Of a stretch of DNA of 8,691 bases, positions 1 to 5,379 are shown in pieces (position 1 is the first letter of the stretch; each line of letters opens with the position of its first letter). A model generated the notes under the pieces. It had not been told where the DNA came from and searched no databases. It worked only from the letters and a program-made list of their open reading frames with translations. The stretch comes from an uncultured euryarchaeote (lineage in GTDB: Archaea > Thermoplasmatota > Thermoplasmata > UBA10834). Both the position numbers and the translations under genes were made by a program. The stretch is from positions 1-8,691 of the forward strand of contig CALMQK010000020.1 of assembly GCA_937872085.1 (NCBI GenBank), read 5' to 3'.

Positions 1-1
1 G

Positions 2-631
2 CCGTTCTTCTCGCACGGGATGAAGAAGAGGTATGTCGGCAGGATGGTCTGGCCGAGACAGGAGCTCGTGGTCAGAGGCTACGAGATGCGCAGGACGGAC
101 TCATTCAATCTCCAGAGCGAGCTACTCTCGCAGGTCTTCGAGAAGGTGCTCGACGGAGACAACCAAGGGGTCGTGACATTGGTCAGGAACAAGATAGACG
201 ACCTGATGAACGGTAAGATAGACCCGTCCGACCTAGTGATATCGAGATCCGTCAGAGAGGAGAGCCAGTACAAGTCTGCCGGGAACATGATCAATGTCAG
301 GGTCTTCAAGAAGCTGAAAGAGCTGGGCTACGAGGTAGTCCCCGGGATGAAGGTCTCATGGGTCGTCACGGACAGCAAGGCCTCTCCACAGAGTTTCGAA
401 CCGTGGATCGAGGGACGGCCCTTTGTTGGAGAGCCGGACTACAGATACTATGCGACCAGGCTCGCAGCCACAATCGCCCGCGTCACCGACTCGTTCGGAT
501 GGGACGAGCGCTCGCTATTGTCGGGAATACAACAAGCGACCTTCAAGGACTTGGACTTCGAGGCGAAGCGGGCCAAGAAGCACGAGCCGAAGAAGACCGA
601 CAAGAAGCTGAGCCTGGACCAGTTCATGTGA
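2..631 (+). CDS. polB: DNA polymerase family B, C-terminal part (5' truncated by window edge)
   Basis: This is the end of a replicative family-B DNA polymerase, which extends primers during chromosome replication. The frame is open from base 2, and the residues before the first Met (PFFSHG) continue naturally into KKRYVGR. The gene therefore enters from the left, and the ATG at base 20 is not a real start. Visible family landmarks are the KKRY motif at the end of the palm, a GYEMRRTDSF segment matching the conserved G-x-x-x-VRRD region, and a thumb ending in DYRYYATRLAATIARVTDSFG. This order matches the last ~200 residues of archaeal PolB enzymes. The tail is Lys-rich and ends KKLSLDQFM, which resembles a PCNA-interacting (PIP) box with Lys in place of the first Gln and Met as the last aromatic. 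The polymerase active-site Asp residues lie outside the window. The call is secure from sequence similarity; PCNA binding is inference. Confidence 0.93.
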   Translation, partial: PFFSHGMKKRYVGRMVWPRQELVVRGYEMRRTDSFNLQSELLSQVFEKVLDGDNQGVVTLVRNKIDDLMNGKIDPSDLVISRSVREESQYKSAGNMINVRVFKKLKELGYEVVPGMKVSWVVTDSKASPQSFEPWIEGRPFVGEPDYRYYATRLAATIARVTDSFGWDERSLLSGIQQATFKDLDFEAKRAKKHEPKKTDKKLSLDQFM

Positions 632-650
632 CCGGCCTGATGGCCGCCGG
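632..650 (+). terminator. GC-rich hairpin after polB stop (weak terminator candidate)
   Basis: The bases directly after the polB stop form either a 5-bp stem CCGGC/GCCGG (632-636 with 646-650) or an inner GGCC-TGAT-GGCC hairpin (634-645). No strong T-run follows at once; the nearest is TTTT at 691-694, beyond the eL15 TATA box. It may stabilise the mRNA 3' end rather than terminate transcription. Confidence 0.3.
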
Positions 651-673
651 CACGTTGATGCCGTTCCAACAGG

Positions 674-682
674 TTTATATAA
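674..682 (+). promoter_or_regulatory. TATA box of the eL15 gene
   Basis: TTTATATAA is a very good archaeal TATA box, preceded by CCAACAGG as a possible BRE. It lies between polB and eL15. The usual ~25-base spacing puts the transcription start near 703-707, giving a 5' leader of about 75 bases. The ribosomal protein gene therefore appears to be transcribed independently of polB. Confidence 0.7.
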
Positions 683-710
683 GGCAACTCTTTTGGTCTC
701 TTCCGCAGCG

Positions 711-731
711 GCGAGATCCGCCTGGTCTCGC
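711..731 (+). promoter_or_regulatory. Hairpin at the 5' end of the eL15 leader
   Basis: GCGAGA (711-716) pairs perfectly with TCTCGC (726-731) around a 9-base loop. An alternative 4-bp stem GCGG/CCGC (708-711 with 718-721) would exclude it. The hairpin falls just after the predicted transcription start. Leader structures of this kind are used for autoregulation by some ribosomal proteins; that role here is inference. Confidence 0.35.
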
Positions 732-781
732 AAGGGGATGTGCGCCTCGGCGTGAACCCATAAACAGCTGGATGTGACAAG

Positions 782-1498
782 ATGGCAGAAGAAAGCAAGG
801 CAGCTCCCGTGAAGAAGGAGCGAAAGGCGAAGGCCAGCCCACCCGCGGCCCCGGAACCGAGTGTTGTCGTAGCGGCTCCTGGTGCAGCCGAGAAGAAGAA
901 GGGCGGCTCGAAGGGCATGTACCATTACATCGGCGAGGCCTGGAAGGATCCAGACAGCGACGATATGAGCGACCTGATGTGGCAGAGGCTCATAGACTGG
1001 AGGAAGGAAGGTACCTTCGTCCGCGTCGAGAGACCCCTGAGACTGGACAGAGCAAGGGCGCTCGGTTACAAGGCGAAGCCGGGTTTCGTCATCGTCAGGG
1101 CCAAGGTCCGGAGGGGCGGCCTCAGAAAGCACAGGATCAAGAAGGGCCGAAGACCGAAGAGGAAAGGTATTCTCAAGATCACCATGAGGAAGAGCATCCA
1201 GAGGATCGCGGAGGAGAGGACCTCGAAGAAGTATCCGAACTGCGAGGTGCTAGCTTCATACTGGGTCGGCCAGGACGGCCGACACAAGTGGTACGAGGTG
1301 ATGCTGGTCGATGTCAACCACCCCGTGATAAAGTCCGACCCCAAGCTCAACTGGATCTGCAGCCCGAAGCAATCCGACAGGGCTAACAGAGGGCTTACGC
1401 CCGCAGGCAAGAAGGGCAGAGGGCTCGTGAGGACGCAGGGCAGGGGCGTGGAGAAGAACAGGCCATCGCTCGGAGCCCACAACAGGCAGGGAACCTAA
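782..1498 (+). CDS. rpl15e: 50S ribosomal protein eL15 (L15e) with N-terminal extension
   Basis: This is a structural protein of the archaeal large ribosomal subunit, found in archaea and eukaryotes but not bacteria. The family signature runs from residue 46: MYHYIGEAWKDP, RPLRLDRARALGYKAKPGF, RRGGLRKHRIKKGRRPKRKG, KSIQRIAEERTSKKYPN, SYWVGQDGRHKWYEV and NWICSP. The end is basic and Gly-rich (GLTPAGKKGRGLVR, NRPSLGAHNRQ), as expected for an rRNA-binding tail. From Met46 (base 917) the protein is 193 residues, the usual family length. The called start at 782 adds 45 residues rich in Ala, Lys, Pro and Glu. I prefer 782 because the frame is open, a weak GGATGTGA ribosome site (770-777) precedes it and the TATA box is nearer; 917 remains possible. 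The stop TAA overlaps the stop of the convergent gene on the minus strand. Confidence 0.95.
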   Translation: MAEESKAAPVKKERKAKASPPAAPEPSVVVAAPGAAEKKKGGSKGMYHYIGEAWKDPDSDDMSDLMWQRLIDWRKEGTFVRVERPLRLDRARALGYKAKPGFVIVRAKVRRGGLRKHRIKKGRRPKRKGILKITMRKSIQRIAEERTSKKYPNCEVLASYWVGQDGRHKWYEVMLVDVNHPVIKSDPKLNWICSPKQSDRANRGLTPAGKKGRGLVRTQGRGVEKNRPSLGAHNRQGT

Positions 1499-2352
1499 GC
1501 CCTGATCCTGTCGATCAAACTCCTTACTTCTTCTTCGCTCATCCCGACCAACGGGTAGAAGACAGGCAGGTCGCCCTTGAGCGGGCCGTTCTTCCCTATT
1601 TCATCCAGTCTCCACGCGAGAGCTATGCCTATGCATTCACCATTCCTCGCAAGCTGGAATGGATCGGTCAGAGGGTCCACCGTCTTGAGGTTCGGATACC
1701 ATTTCTCCAGAGGCTCGACCAGCGAGCGGTCTGGGGTCATGATGAGCACGCTGCACCCGCGTTTCATCATGAGCCATGTCGAGGCCAGGCCGTTCTCAGA
1801 GTCCACGACGGACAGGGCTCTGCCCTGGGACCCCAGAGGCATCCCGCCGGGACCGGGCAACGCCGTGCTGAACAGGTAAGCGCTTCTGTCCCTGACCTCC
1901 ACGAAGACCTCGACATCGGGTTCATCGAGATTGACCGTGATGCCGAGAGATGCGTTATCCTTTAGAATGGCTTCTCCCAGCGTCCCGGCGATCTCCTGGC
2001 TCGTGTACGGATGGTTGCCGCTCCTCCGTGATCGAACGGCGAAGGCGGCCTCCTTGAACATCAGCGGTCTCGCGAACTCGAGCACCGCTTTCTTCAGTTC
2101 CTCGACCTCGCTCGACACTTTCGTCACGGGGCTGAACGAGACCACGCCGAAGGTCCTCGACAATATCTCGCACGATTTTCTCCAGTCGTCGGAGTCGATA
2201 AAGACCCTCCCTCGCGCCTGTGAGATCACGCAAGGAACCCCTGCCAACGCGTGGCGTCTCCGAATGTCGGCCAAGAGCTGCTGCTCGAACCTCCTGCGGA
2301 CTGAAGCGCTCTTCAGTCCAATCTCGCCGTACCTCACGAGCAGCGTGGGCAT
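1495..2352 (-). CDS. ThiI-like THUMP-domain protein with degenerate, shortened PP-loop domain
   Basis: Full-length ThiI makes 4-thiouridine in tRNA and helps form the thiazole of thiamine. The N-terminal ferredoxin-like domain (about 1-75) begins LLVRYGEIGLKS, a ThiI hallmark, and a THUMP RNA-binding domain follows (about 75-165; FAVRSRRSGNHPYTS, then NLDEPDVEVFVEVRD). The third domain still aligns with the ThiI PP-loop domain at MPLGSQGRALS and STWLMMKRG. However, the ATP-binding SGGxDS motif is replaced by VDSENG (183-188), no catalytic Cys pair is visible, and the domain ends after about 105 residues. VFYPLVGMSEEEVRSLI resembles the late ThiI motif PLIGxxKEEI. At 285 residues it is about 100 shorter than typical archaeal ThiI, as I recall them. 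It probably still binds tRNA, but adenylation is unlikely. It could be a partner of another sulfurtransferase, a modification factor of different function, or a decaying paralog. The frame is intact. Confidence 0.8.
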   Translation of the reverse strand: MPTLLVRYGEIGLKSASVRRRFEQQLLADIRRRHALAGVPCVISQARGRVFIDSDDWRKSCEILSRTFGVVSFSPVTKVSSEVEELKKAVLEFARPLMFKEAAFAVRSRRSGNHPYTSQEIAGTLGEAILKDNASLGITVNLDEPDVEVFVEVRDRSAYLFSTALPGPGGMPLGSQGRALSVVDSENGLASTWLMMKRGCSVLIMTPDRSLVEPLEKWYPNLKTVDPLTDPFQLARNGECIGIALAWRLDEIGKNGPLKGDLPVFYPLVGMSEEEVRSLIDRIRA

Positions 2353-2375
2353 CGCTCGGCCATTAATGTATCACC

Positions 2376-2382
2376 ATTAAAG
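2376..2382 (-). promoter_or_regulatory. Possible TATA box of the ThiI-like gene
   Basis: Read on the minus strand this is CTTTAAT, the same core type as the CTTTAA box at 5271-5276. The expected start site, ~25 bases downstream on the minus strand, is near 2354. That is only two bases before the ATG (2350-2352) and would make the mRNA nearly leaderless. Confidence 0.35.
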
Positions 2383-2405
2383 ACTTGCACTGATAGCGTC
2401 CGCGA

Positions 2406-2435
2406 CGAAAGCCTAAGATAGGCGGTCTGCTTTCG
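2406..2435 (+). promoter_or_regulatory. Promoter-like element with nested inverted repeats before the first aminotransferase
   Basis: GAAAGCCTAAGATA (2407-2420) has the arrangement of BRE plus a weak TATA box, and predicts a start near 2442. Two inverted repeats overlap it. One is GCCTA-AGA-TAGGC (2411-2423, 5-bp arms). The other is CGAAAGC (2406-2412) with GCTTTCG (2429-2435, 7-bp arms). Symmetry on top of a core promoter is what an operator for a dimeric repressor would look like. No regulator gene is visible in the window. Confidence 0.35.
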
Positions 2436-2464
2436 GTTCGATTGAGAAGCCCAAGAGGGGTATT

Positions 2465-3823
2465 TTGAAAACAAATCGAAAGACAAAGGTTTCTTTGAAA
2501 AGAGTGTGTGAGGCCCCCGGACCGAAAGCGAAGATGTGGGTGAAGCGAGACAACGCTGTTCTCTCGCCGTACAACCGACCCTACTACTACCCGATGGTGG
2601 TGGAGAAGGGCCACGGCTGCATCGTCGAGGACGTCGATGGCAACGAGTACATCGACTTCAACAGCGGGCTCGGGGCGATGAATGTTGGCCACTGCCACCC
2701 GGAGGTGGTGAAGGCCATCGCGGACCAGTCCAAGCGACTGCTGCACTATTCGTACACGGACTTCTACTACAGATACGCCGTGGAGCTGGCCGAGAAGCTG
2801 AACAAGATCACGCCGGGCAGTTTCGCGAAGAAGGTGTTCCTGAGCGGGAGCGGTGCGGAGAGCATCGAGGCTTTCGCGAAGGTTGCTAGGTGGCACTCGA
2901 AGAGGCCTCAGTTCCTGGCGTTCACAGGTGCTTTCCACGGGAGGTCCATGGGCGCGCTGAGCTTCACTGCGAGCTCGATAGTCCAGAAGGCTAGGTACTT
3001 CCCGACGATGCCTGGCGTGGAGCATGTGCCGTACGCTTACTGCTACAGATGTCCGTTCAAGATGGAGTTCCCGGACTGCGACTATTACTGTGTCGACTTC
3101 ATCGATGATTGGGTCCTCAAGAAGTTCCTCCCGCCTCAGGAAGTCGCGGCGTCCTTGATAGAGCCGATCCAGGGCGAGGGCGGATACATCGTCCCGCCGA
3201 AGGACTACCACAGGCGACTGAAGAAGCTGATGGACAAGTACGGCATCCTCTACGCGGTTGACGAGGTCCAATCGGGCATGGGCAGGACCGGTAAATGGTG
3301 TGCGATCGAGCACTTCGGGGTCACGCCCGACATCGTTTGCATGTCGAAAGCGCTCGGAGGTGGCATCTCCCTGGGAGCCACCATCGGCCGAGCAGAGATA
3401 TATGATTGGGATGCTGGCTCTCACTGCACTACGCTCGGGGGGACGCCCGTGGCGTGTGAGGCCGCTCTCGCGACCATGCGGGTTATCGAGAAGGAGAAGC
3501 TGAAGGAGAACGCGACCAAGCAGGGTGCGTACGTCATGAAGCGCCTCGAGGAATGGAAGCGGCAGTACGAGATAGTCGGCGATGTGAGAGGTAAAGGCCT
3601 CATGATCGGCGTCGAGATCATCAAGGACAAGAAGTCAAAGATGAAAGACGGCGAGGCCGCGCATGACATAATACACCATGCCTGGAAGAAGGGCGTGGTC
3701 GCCATCGGGGCCGGCGAGAACTGCTTCAGGATCGCACCTCCGCTCGTTATCACCAGAGATCTTCTGGACGCAGGGCTCGACGCACTCGAGGAGTCCATCA
3801 AGGAGGTAGAGAATCAGAAGTGA
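2465..3823 (+). CDS. Class-III PLP aminotransferase / amino-acid racemase family, paralog 1
   Basis: This is a fold-type I PLP enzyme of the archaeal 4-aminobutyrate-aminotransferase-like family, which also includes archaeal amino-acid racemases. The 452-residue length is normal. Landmarks in order: the family N-terminus APGPKAK (17-23), EDVDGNEYIDF, SGSGAES phosphate loop (127-133), FHGR (157-160), EPIQGEGG, DEVQSGMGRTG with PLP-binding Asp266, the Schiff-base Lys295 in MSKALGGG, LGGTP (324-328) and the late FRIAPPL with Arg422. The TTG start is preferred because the first ATG (base 2534) would remove the conserved PGPKAK segment, and GAGGGGT (2455-2461) precedes the TTG. Two features are unusual. 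The canonical FGGNP phosphate motif reads LGGTP, and four cysteines form CX2CX8CX3C (193-209), also present in paralog 2. Substrate is undetermined: an omega-amino acid transaminase and an amino-acid racemase are both possible. Confidence 0.88.
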   Translation: MKTNRKTKVSLKRVCEAPGPKAKMWVKRDNAVLSPYNRPYYYPMVVEKGHGCIVEDVDGNEYIDFNSGLGAMNVGHCHPEVVKAIADQSKRLLHYSYTDFYYRYAVELAEKLNKITPGSFAKKVFLSGSGAESIEAFAKVARWHSKRPQFLAFTGAFHGRSMGALSFTASSIVQKARYFPTMPGVEHVPYAYCYRCPFKMEFPDCDYYCVDFIDDWVLKKFLPPQEVAASLIEPIQGEGGYIVPPKDYHRRLKKLMDKYGILYAVDEVQSGMGRTGKWCAIEHFGVTPDIVCMSKALGGGISLGATIGRAEIYDWDAGSHCTTLGGTPVACEAALATMRVIEKEKLKENATKQGAYVMKRLEEWKRQYEIVGDVRGKGLMIGVEIIKDKKSKMKDGEAAHDIIHHAWKKGVVAIGAGENCFRIAPPLVITRDLLDAGLDALEESIKEVENQK

Positions 3824-3843
3824 GCCGTTCCCGCGCGAACGGC
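3824..3843 (+). terminator. Hairpin immediately after first aminotransferase stop
   Basis: GCCGTTC (3824-3830) and GAACGGC (3837-3843) form a perfect 7-bp stem with a 6-base loop, starting on the base after the TGA. A modestly T-rich stretch (3863-3875) lies downstream. Archaeal termination depends mainly on U-tracts, so this may act instead as an mRNA-stabilising or processing hairpin between the two paralogs. Confidence 0.45.
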
Positions 3844-3848
3844 GCACT

Positions 3849-3861
3849 CCAAACCCTTTGA
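3849..3861 (+). promoter_or_regulatory. Promoter-like element of second aminotransferase
   Basis: CCAAACCCTTTGA combines an A/C-rich BRE-like part with a weak TATA-like CTTTGA. Its first 11 bases are identical to 5264-5274, upstream of the HHE gene. The predicted start is near 3883. That leaves a short leader holding GGGAGTGG (3885-3892) as ribosome binding site, 6 bases before the TTG at 3899. Confidence 0.45.
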
Positions 3862-3898
3862 GGTTTTCGCTTATTTCGAAATACGGGAGTGGAACAAC

Positions 3899-5254
3899 TT
3901 GGTGAAATCATACAAGCTGAAGGGTCCAAAGATTGTGGTGGAGCCGCCAGGACCCAAGTCTAGGAAGGCAATGGCTCGAAAGGAGAAGTACATCACGAAC
4001 GGCATCAAGATCGGTCTGCCAGCATCACTAGAGTATGCCGAGGGGCCTTTCATGAAGGATGTCGACGGGAACGTCTATCTGGACTTCACCTCAGGCATCG
4101 GCGTGCACAACTGCGGTCACAGGCCAGCGGCCATGGTCAAGGCATGCCAGGACCAGCTGGACAAGTTCATACACATCTGCTTCATGGTCTCGCCGTACGA
4201 GTCTTACATCAAGCTCGCGGAAGAGCTGTCGAAGATCTGCCCCGGCAAGCTCACCAAGAGCATCTTCCTGAACAGCGGCTCCGAGGCGATAGAGAACGCC
4301 GTCAAGATCGCCCGGGCGTACACCAAGAAGAAGTGGATCATGTCCTACAGGACAGCGTTCCATGGAAGGACTTTCCTGGACATATCGTTGACCGGCAAGG
4401 AGAAACCGTACAGGGAAGGCTTTGGGCCACTGGTTCCGTACATCCAGCATGTCGAATACGCGTACTGCTACAGGTGCCCGCTGTGTCTGGAATACCCATC
4501 ATGTGGCATCGCGTGTGCCGAGACGATCAGGACCGTCATGGAGACGAAGCCCCTGGAGAATGATGTGTGCTGTCTAGTAGCAGAACCTGTCCAAGGCGAG
4601 GGCGGATTCATCAACCCACCTCCTGGATATTGGGAGAAGATACGGAAGATATGTGATGACAACAGCGCACTGCTCATCGACGACGAGGTCCAGACGGGTT
4701 TCGGCAGGACTGGCAAGATGTTCGCAATCGAGCACTGGAAGTGCGTTCCGGACATGCTGATCACCGGCAAGGGGCTGTCCCTCGGCATGCCGCTCGGCGG
4801 GGTGACCGGAAGAGACGATGTCATGTCAGCTCCCGGCCCGGCGAGCCTCGGAGGCACGTTCGGTGGCAACCCCGTTTGCTGTGCGGGCGCGATCGAGTCC
4901 ATCAAGCTCACAAAGAAGGCCTTGCCCAACACGAAGATGATCAACAAGGTCGAGACCAAACGGCTGAACGAGTGGAAGGAGCAGTACGAGGTCGTCGGAG
5001 ACGTCAGAGGCCTTGGTGCCATGATGGGCATGGAGCTCGTCAAGACCAAGAAGGGCAAGGAACCGGTGCCGGAGCTGACGAGGAACATCCAGCTGAACTG
5101 CTTCAAGCACGGCCTGTACATCCTGGCAGCAGGCACGTACAGCAACGTGATCAGGCTGCACCCGCCGCTGATCATCAAGCAGGATCTGTTGGTGAAGGGC
5201 CTGGACATCCTCGAGTCGGCACTCAAGGAGGAGACGAAGAAGGCAGGGCTCTAG
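3899..5254 (+). CDS. 4-aminobutyrate aminotransferase-like class-III PLP enzyme, paralog 2
   Basis: Catalyses PLP-dependent transfer of an amino group, by similarity from GABA or a related omega-amino acid to a keto acid, giving a semialdehyde. At 451 residues it is full length. Visible motifs: PPGPKSRK (16-23), MKDVDGNVYLDF, CFMVSPYESYIKLAEEL (close to GabT CF-x-V-x-x-YEPYI), LNSGSEAIENA (124-134), FHGR (154-157), AEPVQGEGG, DEVQTGFGRTG with Asp262, the PLP-binding Lys291 in TGKGLSLG, GGTFGGNP, GDVRGLGAMMGMEL and NVIRLHPPL with Arg419. All active-site residues are canonical, more so than in paralog 1. Five cysteines cluster at 190-206 (CX2CX2CX5CX3C), four of them aligned with paralog 1. Start is TTG 3899 or GTG 3902; both follow GGGAGTGG. 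It starts 75 bases after paralog 1 and appears to have its own promoter. GABA specificity is inference; beta-alanine or 5-aminovalerate are alternatives. Confidence 0.9.
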   Translation: MVKSYKLKGPKIVVEPPGPKSRKAMARKEKYITNGIKIGLPASLEYAEGPFMKDVDGNVYLDFTSGIGVHNCGHRPAAMVKACQDQLDKFIHICFMVSPYESYIKLAEELSKICPGKLTKSIFLNSGSEAIENAVKIARAYTKKKWIMSYRTAFHGRTFLDISLTGKEKPYREGFGPLVPYIQHVEYAYCYRCPLCLEYPSCGIACAETIRTVMETKPLENDVCCLVAEPVQGEGGFINPPPGYWEKIRKICDDNSALLIDDEVQTGFGRTGKMFAIEHWKCVPDMLITGKGLSLGMPLGGVTGRDDVMSAPGPASLGGTFGGNPVCCAGAIESIKLTKKALPNTKMINKVETKRLNEWKEQYEVVGDVRGLGAMMGMELVKTKKGKEPVPELTRNIQLNCFKHGLYILAAGTYSNVIRLHPPLIIKQDLLVKGLDILESALKEETKKAGL

Positions 5255-5263
5255 CCGCTCCTT

Positions 5264-5276
5264 CCAAACCCTTTAA
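5264..5276 (+). promoter_or_regulatory. Promoter of the HHE gene (BRE + TATA)
   Basis: CCAAACCCTTTAA lies 9 bases after the second aminotransferase stop. AAACC as BRE followed by CTTTAA as TATA core predicts transcription from about 5298-5300. The same first 11 bases occur at 3849-3859. The HHE gene therefore seems to be its own unit with a leader of about 80 bases. Confidence 0.5.
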
Positions 5277-5288
5277 CCGTGTTTCTAT

Positions 5289-5302
5289 CCAATCGTGATT
5301 GG
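5289..5302 (+). promoter_or_regulatory. Palindromic operator candidate at the predicted HHE transcription start
   Basis: CCAATC-GT-GATTGG has perfect 6-base arms around two bases. It covers the predicted start site (about 5299), where a bound regulator would block initiation. The spacer is too short for a good RNA hairpin, so a DNA operator is the better reading. No regulator is identified. Confidence 0.4.
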
Positions 5303-5335
5303 CTGGTCCAGAATCCTGTCAATCAGGCGGAACAG

Positions 5336-5372
5336 ATATCTCCTTTCTCAGAATTCTCTCGATAGGAGATAT
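5336..5372 (+). promoter_or_regulatory. Leader stem-loop masking the HHE ribosome binding site
   Basis: ATATCTCCT (5336-5344) is perfectly complementary to AGGAGATAT (5364-5372), a 9-bp stem with a 19-base loop. The 3' arm contains the AGGAG ribosome binding site (5364-5368) and the first two bases of the ATG at 5371. If formed, it would shut off translation, so it could be a thermosensor-like or ligand- or protein-controlled switch. The pairing is directly visible; the switching role is inference. Confidence 0.45.
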
Positions 5373-5379
5373 GGAGATC

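Noticed and set aside
515..1132. Minus-strand frames over the polB end and eL15 N-terminus (also 448-918)
   Set aside because: They overlap a TATA box and two conserved genes and show no family features.
2363..3424. 353-residue open frame on the minus strand opposite the first aminotransferase
   Set aside because: It is antisense to a gene with clear family motifs, has a low-complexity Arg/Val/Leu/His-rich composition with no recognisable domain, and reflects the GC-rich third codon positions of the real gene.
4468..5226. 252-residue minus-strand frame opposite the second aminotransferase
   Set aside because: Its composition is Ser/Pro/Leu-rich with no domain; it is a shadow of the sense gene.
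5299..5379. Longer, leaderless TTG start for the HHE protein
   Set aside because: It coincides with the predicted transcription start, so it cannot be fully excluded. However, the 27 extra residues do not fit the family, and AGGAG is well placed for ATG 5380.
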